In this document: positions 44,030 to 52,507 of the stretch, in pieces
Layout of the letters: the number at the start of each line of letters is the position of its first letter
How positions within the stretch are numbered: the first letter of the stretch is position 1
Origin: Alcanivorax sp.
GTDB lineage: Bacteria > Pseudomonadota > Gammaproteobacteria > Pseudomonadales > Alcanivoracaceae
DNA length: 64,000 bases
Direction: 5' to 3'
Assembly (NCBI GenBank): GCA_022449455.1
Contig: JAKUPL010000005.1
Location: 165,313 to 229,312, forward strand
The notes under the pieces: model-generated
Database searches by the model: none
Told to the model about the DNA's origin: nothing
What the model saw: only the letters and a program-made list of their open reading frames with translations
Program-made: the position numbers and the translations under genes

Positions 44030-44592
44030 CAGAGCGTTCCCTCATTGTGGTCGTTGTCCCGCTCCCTGGCCTGATCGTCGCCGGCCAGCGCGCGCAGCGT
44101 GGCGCACGCGAAGGCCAGCGTGATCAGGCCGCACCCCACCGGTACCGGCAGGTAAAAATGAGCGGTTTTGATGGGCAGGAGCTGGTCCATCTGGCCGGAC
44201 TGAAAACGCAGCACCGTGTAGGTGTAGCCGAGCCAGGCGAGGTAGCCGGTGGTGACCATGGAGAGCGTGCCCGACAAGGCCATCAGCATGCCGTACCAGC
44301 GCGCCGGCACCAGGCGGGGCACCATGTCGACGACGATGTGACTGCCCGAACGGGCGGTCAGATAGCTGCCGACGAAGGTCAGCCAGATCACCAACAGGCG
44401 GGCCAGCGAGGAGCCGCCTTCATAGGAGAAGCCCAAGGTCCGGCCCAGGGCGTTGAAGAAAAGAATCGCCGCCACCAGCAACAAGGCCAGGGCCATGGCC
44501 ACGCCCAGCACCCGATCAAGCAGGGTGAGCGGCGTGTCCAGGGCTTGGGCGGCGATACCAAAGGCGCGACGGGTTCGGACCAGAGCACTCAT
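44029..44592 (-). CDS. TRAP transporter small permease (DctQ), second system
   Basis: Four-segment small permease, 187 residues. The typical segment is GGSSLARLLVIWLTFVGSYL with TARSGSHIVVDMV after it. The C-terminus is highly charged (GDDQARERDNDHNEG) and overlaps the dctM start. It lies nine bases after dctP. Confidence 0.92.
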   Translation of the reverse strand: MSALVRTRRAFGIAAQALDTPLTLLDRVLGVAMALALLLVAAILFFNALGRTLGFSYEGGSSLARLLVIWLTFVGSYLTARSGSHIVVDMVPRLVPARWYGMLMALSGTLSMVTTGYLAWLGYTYTVLRFQSGQMDQLLPIKTAHFYLPVPVGCGLITLAFACATLRALAGDDQARERDNDHNEGTL

Positions 44593-44601
44593 GGCGCGCC
44601 T

Positions 44602-45627
44602 TTACAGGTTGGAGAATGCGTCTTCGAAAGCGTCGACGATGGCCTTGCCCCGATCGCCGTTCTGTTGGATATAGAATTGCTTGACGCCGGGCAGCACCTG
44701 ATCGCGCATGGCCGCGAAATTCTCGTCGCTGACCTCCACCACTTCAGTGCCGGATTCGCGAATCGCCGGCAGGGCCTTCTCGTCGATCATCTTGTAGACC
44801 AGCTCGGCGGTCAGGTCGCCACCGTCGGCCACTGCTTCGCGCACCGCGGTCTGGCAACCGTCGTCCAGCTTGTCCCACCACAGCTTGGACACCATGATCA
44901 CCTGGTCCAGCGTGCCGTGGTTGCTGAGGGTCAGGTAATCCTGGACCTCCTGAAACCGCATCAGATAGTTGGTCACCACCGGATTTTCCTGGGTATCGAT
45001 GGCGCCGTTCTGCAGGGCGACATAGGTTTCGGAGAACGGCATGGCTACCGGCTGCATGCCCAGCAGTTTGTCCTGTTCACGAATGATGGCGGAGGGCATC
45101 ACCCGGGCCTTGAGCCCCTTGTAGGCCGCCACCGTGTCCAGCGGCTTGTTGGCGGTCCAGGATTTGTAGCCGGTGTGCCATACCGACAGGGACACCACGC
45201 CTTTCTCTTCGGTGGTGTCGAGCAGTGCGCGCATGGCATCGCTTTCAATCACGGTCTTCAGGTCGTTGTAATCCGTGGGCCAGAAGTACGGGAAGTCCAT
45301 GATGCCGATCAGTGGCTGAAAGCCGACCAGAAACGAGCCGGGCAGAATCGCCACCTCGAGCGCACCGGTCTGCAGATTCTCGATCAGGTCCGTGGTGCCA
45401 CCCAATTGGGAGTTGGGGAACACCCGGGCATCGATATTGCAACGGTCGTCGCTGCTGACTTCCTTGGCCATCAATTCCGCGCCCTGGCCGCGCGGCGCCT
45501 CGCCGGGCACCAGGTGGGCGATCTTCATCGGCGTGGACGCCGCCTGGGCGGCGCCGGACAGGCAGGCCCAGACGGGCAAAGTGGCGAGCAGGATGCGGGC
45601 GGTGCGAAGCAAACAATCGCGATTCAC
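44602..45627 (-). CDS. TRAP transporter substrate-binding protein (DctP), second system
   Basis: Periplasmic binding protein of the DctP family, 341 residues, with a signal peptide cleaved after AQA (about residue 28). Body signatures are KIAHLVPGEAPRGQGAELMA, FPNSQLGGTTDLIENLQTGA and the anion-binding Arg region GLKARVMPSAIIREQDKLLG. PFSETYVALQNGAIDTQENP fits a carboxylate-binding TRAP. The ligand is unknown; the linked PuuE-like hydrolase and FAH-type enzyme suggest an organic acid or ureido/amide acid. Two GntR-type palindromes lie 57 and 118 bases upstream. Confidence 0.92.
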   Translation of the reverse strand: MNRDCLLRTARILLATLPVWACLSGAAQAASTPMKIAHLVPGEAPRGQGAELMAKEVSSDDRCNIDARVFPNSQLGGTTDLIENLQTGALEVAILPGSFLVGFQPLIGIMDFPYFWPTDYNDLKTVIESDAMRALLDTTEEKGVVSLSVWHTGYKSWTANKPLDTVAAYKGLKARVMPSAIIREQDKLLGMQPVAMPFSETYVALQNGAIDTQENPVVTNYLMRFQEVQDYLTLSNHGTLDQVIMVSKLWWDKLDDGCQTAVREAVADGGDLTAELVYKMIDEKALPAIRESGTEVVEVSDENFAAMRDQVLPGVKQFYIQQNGDRGKAIVDAFEDAFSNL

Positions 45628-45683
45628 GGGTTATCCCCCTTTGTGTGCATTGACTGTATTACATTCATTTCATAAAAACGTAA

Positions 45684-45697
45684 ATTGTATACGTTTT
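45684..45697. promoter_or_regulatory. GntR-type operator, site 1 (before dctP)
   Basis: AATTGTATACGTTT, centred on GTATAC. The left half fits the ATTGTATACAAT type of FadR/UxuR-like operators; the right half has two changes. It lies in the dctP promoter region. Confidence 0.6.
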
Positions 45698-45744
45698 GAT
45701 TGTGTTTCAAGTAATAGCAGCGGCAGGGCGGCCTGTAAAGCCTT

Positions 45745-45756
45745 ATTGAATACAAT
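45745..45756. promoter_or_regulatory. GntR-type operator, site 2 (before dctP)
   Basis: ATTGAATACAAT, a near-perfect palindrome with ATTG and CAAT arms, 61 bases upstream of site 1. The pair could allow cooperative binding. Confidence 0.6.
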
Positions 45757-45854
45757 TTAAAGCCAAGCCGTTCGCCTCATATCCCTTTGCGTTATTGTGG
45801 TGCCGGATTGCATCCCTTTGCCGTGTTCTGCCCCTTTGCGGGGCGCGAAAATCC

Positions 45855-45887
45855 AAAAAAAAGCCCTTCCAGAGGAAGGGCTTTTTT
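45855..45887. terminator. Strong bidirectional Rho-independent terminator
   Basis: Stem AAGCCCTTCC/GGAAGGGCTT with a short loop, flanked by an A run on the left and a T run on the right, so it works on both strands. On the minus strand it ends the FAH/PuuE-like operon (stop at 45910) before the dctP promoter. Confidence 0.92.
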
Positions 45888-45909
45888 GAGCGACTCAGCG
45901 GACCCGACC

Positions 45910-46776
45910 TCAGCGTTGCTGCTGATACCAGTCGAAAATCTCCTCGCCGGTCATGAAGCACACATCCTCGCGAGCGGCGATGTGTTCCAGCGCTTTGCGG
46001 AAGTAGGGCGCCCGATGCGGCGCGCCCATGATGTACGGGTGCACCACCAGCGCCATCACACGGGCGCCGTCCTCGGCGTCTTCGTAGATCTGTTCGAACT
46101 GGTCGATGGCCCGCTGGGCGTATTCCGACGCCGGATGGTGCTGGATCAGCATCATCGCCACGTCGTTGCATTCCTGGGTGTACGGCACGTTGACGATGGG
46201 GTCGGTGCGGGTCTTCAGCACCACCGGCTGGTCGTCGAGCACCCAGTCGCACACATAGTCGTAGCCTTCTTCCACCAGCAAATCCGGCGTCTCCCAGGTT
46301 TCGGTCAGGCCGGGGCCGAGCCAGCCGCGTGGCCGCTTGCCGGTGAAATCCTCGATGGCCCGGGTGGTTTTGCGGATGTCCTCGTGTTCGTTCTCCACCT
46401 TCTGCATGTTGCGCTGGGTGTACCCATGGCCCATGAATTCCCAGTCGCGATCCAGCGCCGCCTGGCTGATCGGCGCGTAGCTGCCCACGGCGGTGCCGTT
46501 GATGGCCAGTACGGCGCGGATCGACAGCCGGTCCAGCGTCTTCAGAAGACGCCAGAAACCCACCCGGTTGCCGTATTCGTGCCACGCCCAGTTGGGAATG
46601 TCCGGAGAGGGCGCGCCGCCCGCGGGCGGCGTCAGCACGGTGCGCGGCATCAGCGAATTGATGTCCCACTCCTCGATGTTGACGATCACCCAGACCGCCA
46701 TTCGCTTGCCATCGGGCAGCGACAGGCGCGGACGGTCGGTGATGGCGGAATACTCGATGCGTTGTTTCGGCTCCAT
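45910..46776 (-). CDS. CE4-superfamily hydrolase, PuuE-like (annotated polysaccharide deacetylase)
   Basis: Cytoplasmic protein of 288 residues with the NodB/polysaccharide-deacetylase fold. The metal-binding T-F-D-D motif of true deacetylases is replaced by VNIEEWD (E35, E36), and the H-S-x-x-H motif by GHGYTQ (H117). This is the pattern of PuuE-type allantoinases and cyclic-amide hydrolases. There is no signal peptide, which also argues against a wall or polysaccharide substrate. The late LVVHPYIMGAPHRAPYFRKA is typical of that branch. It starts one base after the FAH gene stop, so they form an operon. I infer hydrolysis of a C-N bond in a small cyclic or linear amide; the substrate is unknown. 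Confidence 0.82.
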   Translation of the reverse strand: MEPKQRIEYSAITDRPRLSLPDGKRMAVWVIVNIEEWDINSLMPRTVLTPPAGGAPSPDIPNWAWHEYGNRVGFWRLLKTLDRLSIRAVLAINGTAVGSYAPISQAALDRDWEFMGHGYTQRNMQKVENEHEDIRKTTRAIEDFTGKRPRGWLGPGLTETWETPDLLVEEGYDYVCDWVLDDQPVVLKTRTDPIVNVPYTQECNDVAMMLIQHHPASEYAQRAIDQFEQIYEDAEDGARVMALVVHPYIMGAPHRAPYFRKALEHIAAREDVCFMTGEEIFDWYQQQR

Positions 46777-46777
46777 G

Positions 46778-47491
46778 TCAGGCTCCTTGGCTGAGAGGCG
46801 GGTCGATGCGTACGCGCAGATCCTCGAGACCGTCGATGCGCGCCAGCAATTGATCGCCGGGTGACACCGCGGCGACGCCGGCCGGCGTGCCGGTGAAGAT
46901 CAGATCGCCGGGTTTCAGTTCGTACTGCGTGGACAAATTGGCGATGATTTCGTCCACGTTCCAGATCATCAACTCCAGCTCGCCGGTCTGGCGCGGCGTA
47001 CCGTTCACCTCCACGGAAATGGCGCCGGAAAGCACATGGCCCTCGGTGGCGGGGCGCAGGGTGCCGCACGGGGCGGAGTGATCGAACGACTTGCCCATTT
47101 CCCAGGGGCGCCGCATGTCCCGCGCCTCGAACTGGCGATCGCGACGGGTCATGTCCAGACCGACGGCGTACCCGAACACCTGCTCAAGCGCCTGCTCCCG
47201 GCTCAGATTGCGGCCGCCGCCACCGATCGCCACCACCAGTTCCACCTCATGCTGAAAATCGTCGGTGTCCTGGGGATAGGGCACGGCGGCACCGTCGGTG
47301 ACGATGGCGTCGGTGGGCTTCTGGAAGAAAAACGGCGGATCCCGTTCATCGCCTTCTTCCATCTCGCGAATGTGGGCCACGTAGTTGCGGCCGACGCAGT
47401 AGATGCGGCGCACCGGGAATCGACGTCGGTCGCCGGCTACCGGCAGGGAGGGTTGGGGCAGGGCAAAAAAACTGCCTTCGGATTGGGTCAC
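46778..47491 (-). CDS. Fumarylacetoacetate-hydrolase (FAH) family protein
   Basis: Metal-dependent C-C hydrolase or decarboxylase/isomerase of the FAH superfamily, 237 residues. Signatures are IYCVGRNYVAHIREM, the metal ligands in FQHEVELVVAIG, YAVGLDMTRRDRQFEARDM, and the end part PGDLIFTGTPAGV. Such enzymes act on 2-oxo acids or acylpyruvates. I take the GTG at 47491, preceded by GGAGCC at six bases and giving the family's usual length. The longer ATG reading would begin in the leader. A perfect palindrome (47596-47607) lies 105 bases upstream. First gene of the operon with the PuuE-like hydrolase. Confidence 0.9.
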   Translation of the reverse strand: MTQSEGSFFALPQPSLPVAGDRRRFPVRRIYCVGRNYVAHIREMEEGDERDPPFFFQKPTDAIVTDGAAVPYPQDTDDFQHEVELVVAIGGGGRNLSREQALEQVFGYAVGLDMTRRDRQFEARDMRRPWEMGKSFDHSAPCGTLRPATEGHVLSGAISVEVNGTPRQTGELELMIWNVDEIIANLSTQYELKPGDLIFTGTPAGVAAVSPGDQLLARIDGLEDLRVRIDPPLSQGA

Positions 47492-47595
47492 GTTGGCTCC
47501 ATTTTCTGGCACGGGCGGTGCATTAAGGCTGCATTGGAACTGCATTCCGGGGAAAAGCTGATATAGAAAATACGATAATGTTTTTAAAACATCAA

Positions 47596-47607
47596 ATCGT
47601 ATACGAT
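47596..47607. promoter_or_regulatory. GntR-type operator, site 3 (before the FAH gene)
   Basis: ATCGTATACGAT is a perfect 12-bp palindrome with the same GTATAC centre as site 1, just upstream of the FAH/PuuE-like operon. Confidence 0.65.
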
Positions 47608-47693
47608 CATGCCCGAAGCCACGCAACCGCCGCTGGCGGGTCCGAGCCCGCCGACCGACGTGGAAGAGAAGGGAAAACGGAAGGAAAGGGCCG

Positions 47694-48479
47694 CTAGGAG
47701 GCGGGCCGGCGCAGCAGCGTCAGGCCGAACAGCAGCGCCGCGGTGACCACGATGGACGGACCCACCGGGGTGTTGGCGTACCAGCTCAGGGTCAGGCCCA
47801 GGGTCACCGCCGCCAGCCCGATCAGGCTGGCGAACAGGGCCATCTGCTCCGGGGTATGCGCCAGCCGGCGGCCGCCGGCGGCGGGCATCACCAGCAAGGA
47901 AGTGATCAGCAGCACGCCCACGGTACGAATGGCGCCGGTGATCAACAGCGCCAACAGCAGCATCAGCAGCAGGCGGGTGCGGGTCACCGCCACGCCTTCC
48001 ACCCGGGCCAGGTCCTCGTTGACGGTAATGCTCAGCAGCGGGCGCCATTGCCAGACCAGCAGCGCCAGAATCAGCACCGCGCCGGCCCACAGAGCCAGCA
48101 CATCGGACCAGCCCACCGCCAGCAGGTCGCCGAACAGATAGGCGAACAGGTCCACCTGTACGCTGTCCTGCAGGCTCAGGGCGATCACGCCCAGGGCCAG
48201 AGTGATGTGGGCGACGATCCCCAGCAGGGTGTCGTCGGCGATCTGCCGCTGGCGCTGCAGGCCCACCAGCACCACCGCCACCGTCAGGCAGGCGGCGCTC
48301 ACCGCCAGGTACAGATTGACCTGCAGGGCCAGGGCCAGGGCGGCGCCGAGCAGGGCGCTGTTGGCCATGGTGTCGCCGAAGAACGCCATCCGCCGCCACA
48401 CCACGAAGGCGCCCATGGGGCCGGCGACCACCGCCACCGCCAGACCGGCCAGCAGCGCCGGCGCGAGCAATTCAATCAT
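47694..48479 (-). CDS. znuB: Zinc ABC transporter permease ZnuB
   Basis: Inner-membrane permease of the high-affinity zinc importer, 261 residues, about eight segments. Family signatures are GPMGAFVVWRRMAFFGDTMA, then NSALLGAALALAL, and GVLLITSLLVMPAAGGRRLA. The start at 48479 (MIELLAPALLAG) overlaps the end of znuC by eight bases; a longer reading from 48545 would overlap it more and has no support. Last gene of znuCB. Confidence 0.95.
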   Translation of the reverse strand: MIELLAPALLAGLAVAVVAGPMGAFVVWRRMAFFGDTMANSALLGAALALALQVNLYLAVSAACLTVAVVLVGLQRQRQIADDTLLGIVAHITLALGVIALSLQDSVQVDLFAYLFGDLLAVGWSDVLALWAGAVLILALLVWQWRPLLSITVNEDLARVEGVAVTRTRLLLMLLLALLITGAIRTVGVLLITSLLVMPAAGGRRLAHTPEQMALFASLIGLAAVTLGLTLSWYANTPVGPSIVVTAALLFGLTLLRRPAS

Positions 48480-49254
48480 GGTGGTGGCCTCTGTGATGAG
48501 GGCCGCCATGGGATTGCCCGCCGTGCACATCGCCGCTGAGGTCATGGTCGTGATCGTGCTGGTGGGTGTAGAGCGCCAGGTTGGCCATGCCGTGGGTGCC
48601 GAACAGGCGCTGGTAGGCCGGGTCCCGGCTCACCGCTTCCGGGGTGCCGGAGCAGCACACGTGATGGTGCAGGCAGACCACCTCGTCGGTGCGCGCCATC
48701 ACCAGATGCAGGTCGTGCGAGATCAGCAGGATGCCGCAGCCGGTTTCGTCGCGGACCTGGCCCAGCAACCCGTAGAGGGCGTCCTGGCCGGCCACGTCCA
48801 CGCCCTGGGCCGGCTCGTCGAGCACCAGCAGGTCGGGCCGGCGCAGCAGCGCCCGGGCAAGCAGCACCCGCTGCATTTCGCCGCCGGACAGCTGACGCAC
48901 CGCGCGCCGCCGCAAATGGGCCACGCCGGTGCGCTGCAGGGCGTCGCGGCGGGCGCCGGTGCGGCCCGGCGCCGCCAGCCACAGAAAGCGGTCCACGGTG
49001 AGCGGCAGGCTCTCGTCCACGCGCAGATGCTGGGGCATGTAGCCCAGGGTCAGGCCCGGGCGGCGCACCACCCGGCCCCGGTCCGGCCGGGCCAGGCCCA
49101 GCACCAGCCGGGCCAGGGTGCTTTTGCCGGCGCCGTTGGGCCCGATCAGGGTGGTAATGCGGCCCGGCGCCAGGGTCAGCGATACGTCTTCGAGCACCGC
49201 CTGGCCGCCCAGGGTGAGGGCGGCGTGGTCCACCGTCACCAGCGCGTCAGTCAT
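48472..49254 (-). CDS. znuC: Zinc ABC transporter ATPase ZnuC
   Basis: ATPase of the zinc importer, 260 residues. Walker A is GPNGAGKST (38-46), the signature is LSGGEMQRVLLARALL, Walker B is LLVLDEPAQGVDV. The C-terminus is rich in His (HQHDHDHD then HGGPHHRGHHHD), a zinc-binding tail often seen in this subunit. The start at 49254 gives the normal N-terminus; the longer reading enters the Zur box. It is divergent from znuA. Confidence 0.95.
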   Translation of the reverse strand: MTDALVTVDHAALTLGGQAVLEDVSLTLAPGRITTLIGPNGAGKSTLARLVLGLARPDRGRVVRRPGLTLGYMPQHLRVDESLPLTVDRFLWLAAPGRTGARRDALQRTGVAHLRRRAVRQLSGGEMQRVLLARALLRRPDLLVLDEPAQGVDVAGQDALYGLLGQVRDETGCGILLISHDLHLVMARTDEVVCLHHHVCCSGTPEAVSRDPAYQRLFGTHGMANLALYTHQHDHDHDLSGDVHGGQSHGGPHHRGHHHD

Positions 49255-49286
49255 AGCAGGAGAAATCCGGTTCGGAGCAAAAGAGT

Positions 49287-49305
49287 AATGATATACTATA
49301 TCGTT
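49287..49305. promoter_or_regulatory. Zur box between znuCB and znuA
   Basis: AATGATATA-C-TATATCGTT is a 9-1-9 inverted repeat with one mismatch, of the AT-rich type bound by Zur. It lies 33 bases before znuC and 65 before znuA, so one site can repress both directions. No zur gene is in this window. Confidence 0.8.
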
Positions 49306-49369
49306 CGTCCAACGCCCGGGGTAAGCCGCTCCGGGCGTGATTTTTTTGCCTGATAGTCGCGGAGACGCC

Positions 49370-50239
49370 ATGCGTCCGATGATGTTTGCCCTGCTGCTGG
49401 TGTCCAGCCTGCTGTTTTCCGCCCCGGCCGCGGCCCGGGTGGTGGTGGCCAGCGTGGAGCCGGTGGCCATGGCGCTGCGCGCCCTTTACGGCGCGCAGAC
49501 CGAGGTGGTCACGCTGCTGGCCCCCAACCAAAGCCCCCATAATCCGATGCTGTCGCCGCGCCAGATGCTGACCCTGCGCCAGGCGGATCTGGTGGTGTGG
49601 CTGGGCGCCGAGGCGGAGCCGGCGGTGGCGGACCTGATGGCGCGCCGGGAAGGGCCGTCGGTGGCGCTGCTTTCGCTGCCCGGGGTGACCCGCCGCGAGG
49701 GCGGCCATGAGCACTCCCATGACCACGGCCACGATCACGATCACGCCGGCGCCCTGGACCCCCATCTGTGGCTGGACCCGGACAACATGGCGGCGCTGGC
49801 CCGGGGCCTGGCGGCGCGGGACGGTGATCACCTGCCGGACGGTCAGCCGGCGCGTTTCCTCCGCGCGCTGGACAGCGCCCGGCAGGCGGCCCGCCAACGG
49901 CTGGCGCCCCTGGCCGATCGCGCCTGGCTCAGCTACCACAACCCCTGGGGTTACTTTCAGCGGCGTCTGGGCCTGGCCGAGCCGGTCACCGTCAGCGCGC
50001 AACTGGGGGCCGGGCCGGGCAGCCGCCGTTTCGTGGCCCTGGCGGAACAGGTGGCCGCCCGCGACCTGGCCTGCGCGGTGCTGGAGCCCGAGGCGCAGCG
50101 AAATCTGATCCAGCGTCTCTGCCCCGATTGCCGCACCGTGGCCCTGGACCCGCTGGGCCGGGATCATCCGGACCTGGACTATCCGGCCTGGCTGGACCAG
50201 GTGGTGGCGGCCGGCTTCGAGCGCTGTCTGAGCCCCTGA
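49370..50239 (+). CDS. znuA: Zinc ABC transporter substrate-binding protein ZnuA
   Basis: Periplasmic zinc-binding protein of the importer, 289 residues. The signal peptide ends near APAAA (about residue 22). Zinc ligands are the His in PNQSPHNPMLSPRQ, the His in LDPHLWLDPDN, the His in LSYHNPWGYFQR, and a late Asp. A mobile His-rich loop (HEHSHDHGHDHDHAG) precedes the second ligand, as usual for ZnuA. GGAGACGCC stands before the start at 49370. Confidence 0.94.
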   Translation: MRPMMFALLLVSSLLFSAPAAARVVVASVEPVAMALRALYGAQTEVVTLLAPNQSPHNPMLSPRQMLTLRQADLVVWLGAEAEPAVADLMARREGPSVALLSLPGVTRREGGHEHSHDHGHDHDHAGALDPHLWLDPDNMAALARGLAARDGDHLPDGQPARFLRALDSARQAARQRLAPLADRAWLSYHNPWGYFQRRLGLAEPVTVSAQLGAGPGSRRFVALAEQVAARDLACAVLEPEAQRNLIQRLCPDCRTVALDPLGRDHPDLDYPAWLDQVVAAGFERCLSP

Positions 50240-50332
50240 TTGGCGCCGCGACGCACATTATTGTCCCCCGGTCCCATTGAGACATGGGCCGAAACCGTTA
50301 TCCTGAGTCGTTTATCGGGTTGAGGTGCTTTC

Positions 50333-51463
50333 ATGGGGCAGCGTCAGGGAGAGACCCAGCGGCTCGCCATCACCTGTTGGGACTATGCCTGGCCGCTGGG
50401 CCGGGATTACGGCGCCGTGCCCGGCGCCGTGGAAGCCCGGCTGGATGAGGCGGTGGCGCGGGGCTTCAACACCGTGCGCCTGGACCCCTATCCACATCTG
50501 GTGGCCACCCCGGCCAACAGCGTGCACCTGGACCGTTGTGAAATTCTCGCCGAGCCGGATCCGCGCCGGGGCCTGCCCGGCGGCGCCCACACCGTGCCCA
50601 TCCGCAAGGCCCTGCGCCGTTTCCTGGACGCCGCCGCCGAGCGCGACCTGAACCTCTGGTTCTCGGGTTTCTTCGTGCCCGACAGCCGTGCCCGCCGCTC
50701 CTTCGTGCGCCGCCCCGGCGACTTCGTCGATGTCTGGGCGGAGACCCTGGAACGGGTGCGCCAGTGGGGGCACCTGGAGCGGGTGGTGGCGCTGGATTTC
50801 TGCCACCATTTTCCGTTTCCACCCTGGAGCCATGGGGCCGCGCGCCGGGTGTTCGGCCGCTCCGCCCGGCGATCGTTGCCGGCGCGCTGGCAGCGGGACC
50901 AGGAAGCGGAGGTGGAGCGCTATCTGCTGGAGGTGCCGCGCGCGCTGCGTGCCCATTTTCCGGCGCTGCGGGTGGGGATAAGCGCCGCCGCCGGCGACAG
51001 CGAATACCTGCGCCAACTGGACACCAGCGAACTGGATTTTCTTGATTACGGGCTGTGGCTGGACGACGACCCGCGCTTCCGCCTGGCCACCGGCGCAGAC
51101 CTGCCGGTGCCGGGGTTGCTCGACCGGCGGCTGGGGCCGTTGCGCGGCGCTCTGTTGAACGCCACCGGCGACCATTGGCGCGGGCGCTTGTACGACCTGC
51201 TCAATCGGCGGTTGGCGTTTGCCCGGGTGCGGCGGCTGCAGCCGGTGCTCGGGGAGGGCTGGCTGACCCCCGCCGGCGAGCCGGAGGCGTTACCGGCCGG
51301 TTGGGCCCGGTTCTGTGAAGCCGTGGTGGCACGGGCGGTGGCGGATGGCGTGCAGGCGCTGACGCCCACCAGCCTGGCCAACCCTCATCATCCCTGGCTC
51401 TGGGGCGAGAGCGACTGGCTGGCCCACCTCAACCACCTGATTATTACCGGCCCGGGCCGCTGA
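50333..51463 (+). CDS. Cellulase-like (TIM-barrel) family protein, PF12876 type
   Basis: Cytoplasmic protein of 376 residues that resembles sugar-binding cellulase-like proteins (glycosyl-hydrolase clan, TIM barrel). Barrel strands are visible in ITCWDYAWPLGRDYG, GFNTVRLDPYPHLV, LNLWFSGFFVPDSR, VVALDFCHHFPFPPW, VGISAAAGDSEYLR and PVLGEGWLTPAGEPEALPAG. An acid pair in the positions expected for a GH catalytic Glu/Glu is not obvious apart from GEGW, so activity is uncertain. No signal peptide, so it does not act on external polymers. It converges on thrB with eight bases between. Confidence 0.7.
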   Translation: MGQRQGETQRLAITCWDYAWPLGRDYGAVPGAVEARLDEAVARGFNTVRLDPYPHLVATPANSVHLDRCEILAEPDPRRGLPGGAHTVPIRKALRRFLDAAAERDLNLWFSGFFVPDSRARRSFVRRPGDFVDVWAETLERVRQWGHLERVVALDFCHHFPFPPWSHGAARRVFGRSARRSLPARWQRDQEAEVERYLLEVPRALRAHFPALRVGISAAAGDSEYLRQLDTSELDFLDYGLWLDDDPRFRLATGADLPVPGLLDRRLGPLRGALLNATGDHWRGRLYDLLNRRLAFARVRRLQPVLGEGWLTPAGEPEALPAGWARFCEAVVARAVADGVQALTPTSLANPHHPWLWGESDWLAHLNHLIITGPGR

Positions 51464-51471
51464 GCCGTCGT

Positions 51472-52398
51472 TCAGGACAGTTCGCCCAGGGCGTCGAACC
51501 GGTAACCGAAAATACGCGCGAACTCCGCCGGGTCCTTGCTGCCCTGGCCCACGGCGTCGCCGGACACCGGGCCCATCAGCCGCGACAGCCAGAACCGCAG
51601 CGCCGCCACCGCCAGGGCCAGATCCAGTACCGCCGCTTCCCAAACGCCGCCGGCGTCCCGGTAGCCGGCCATCAGCGCCGCCTCCCGGCGCGGCACCGGC
51701 CGCCCCTCCGGGGACACCGCCCAATCGTTCAGGGCCACCGCCAGATCGTACTCCGGCCGTTCCAGGCAGGCGTTGTAGAAATCCAGCACGCCGGTGAGCC
51801 GGCCCTGGTCGTCGAACAGGGCGTTGTCGCGGAACAGATCCCCGTGAATCACGGTGTCGCCGGGGGCCACCTTGCGCCAATGGCGGAGCAACCGCCCGGC
51901 ATGGCGCTGATCGCTGTCGCTCAGCCGGCACAGATGCTCACTCAGATCGGCCAGCCGTTCGCGCTCGTCCGGCAGGCTGCGCGCCGGCTCCGAGGGCTGT
52001 CGGTGCAGGTCGGCGAGCAGCGCGCCCACCTGCCGGCAATGTTCGGTCTCCGGCTTGAAGCAATGGCGGCCGGGCAACCGCGGCACCAGCACCGCCGGCT
52101 TGCCGGCCACCCGTTGCAGCAGGCGGCCGGCGCGGCCGGCCAACGGCGCCGGCACCGGCAGGCCGTCCTCGGCCAGGGTGGTGAGCAGGGTGAGGTAGGG
52201 CCACAGGGCCTCGTCCGTAAAGCGCTCGAACACGGTCAGGACCACCGGACGGGGGCAGTTCTGAGCGTCCTGGGCGCGGATCAACCAAGTGCTGTTCTCG
52301 ATGCCATGGGGCGCCGCCTCGGCGGCGTCCAGGCGCAGATCGTACTCGGCCAGCAGCGAGCGCAGCTCGCCGTCGTCGAGACGGGTATAAACGGACAT
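51472..52398 (-). CDS. thrB: Homoserine kinase ThrB (aminoglycoside-phosphotransferase-like)
   Basis: Cytoplasmic kinase of 308 residues that phosphorylates L-homoserine for threonine synthesis, of the protein-kinase-like fold used by Pseudomonas relatives. The catalytic loop is VIHGDLFRDNALFD, the metal Asp is in LTGVLDFYNACLE, and the end part is RFWLSRLMGP. The N-terminus MSVYTRLDDGELRSLLAEYD is like P. aeruginosa ThrB. As there, polA and znu genes are close. It stands alone on the minus strand. Confidence 0.88.
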   Translation of the reverse strand: MSVYTRLDDGELRSLLAEYDLRLDAAEAAPHGIENSTWLIRAQDAQNCPRPVVLTVFERFTDEALWPYLTLLTTLAEDGLPVPAPLAGRAGRLLQRVAGKPAVLVPRLPGRHCFKPETEHCRQVGALLADLHRQPSEPARSLPDERERLADLSEHLCRLSDSDQRHAGRLLRHWRKVAPGDTVIHGDLFRDNALFDDQGRLTGVLDFYNACLERPEYDLAVALNDWAVSPEGRPVPRREAALMAGYRDAGGVWEAAVLDLALAVAALRFWLSRLMGPVSGDAVGQGSKDPAEFARIFGYRFDALGELS

Positions 52399-52507
52399 GC
52401 ATGTACCCTGAGCGGGAAAAAAGGCCGGGGATGACCGGGCCTGATACTTCCGGCGATGGTATAACCCCGGAGATTCGCTGAACAGGCCGTTTTTTCGAGG
52501 AACCCCC

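Noticed and set aside
45910..46776. Classic polysaccharide deacetylase function
   Set aside because: The metal-binding Asp pair and His-x3-His are replaced by PuuE-like motifs and there is no export signal.
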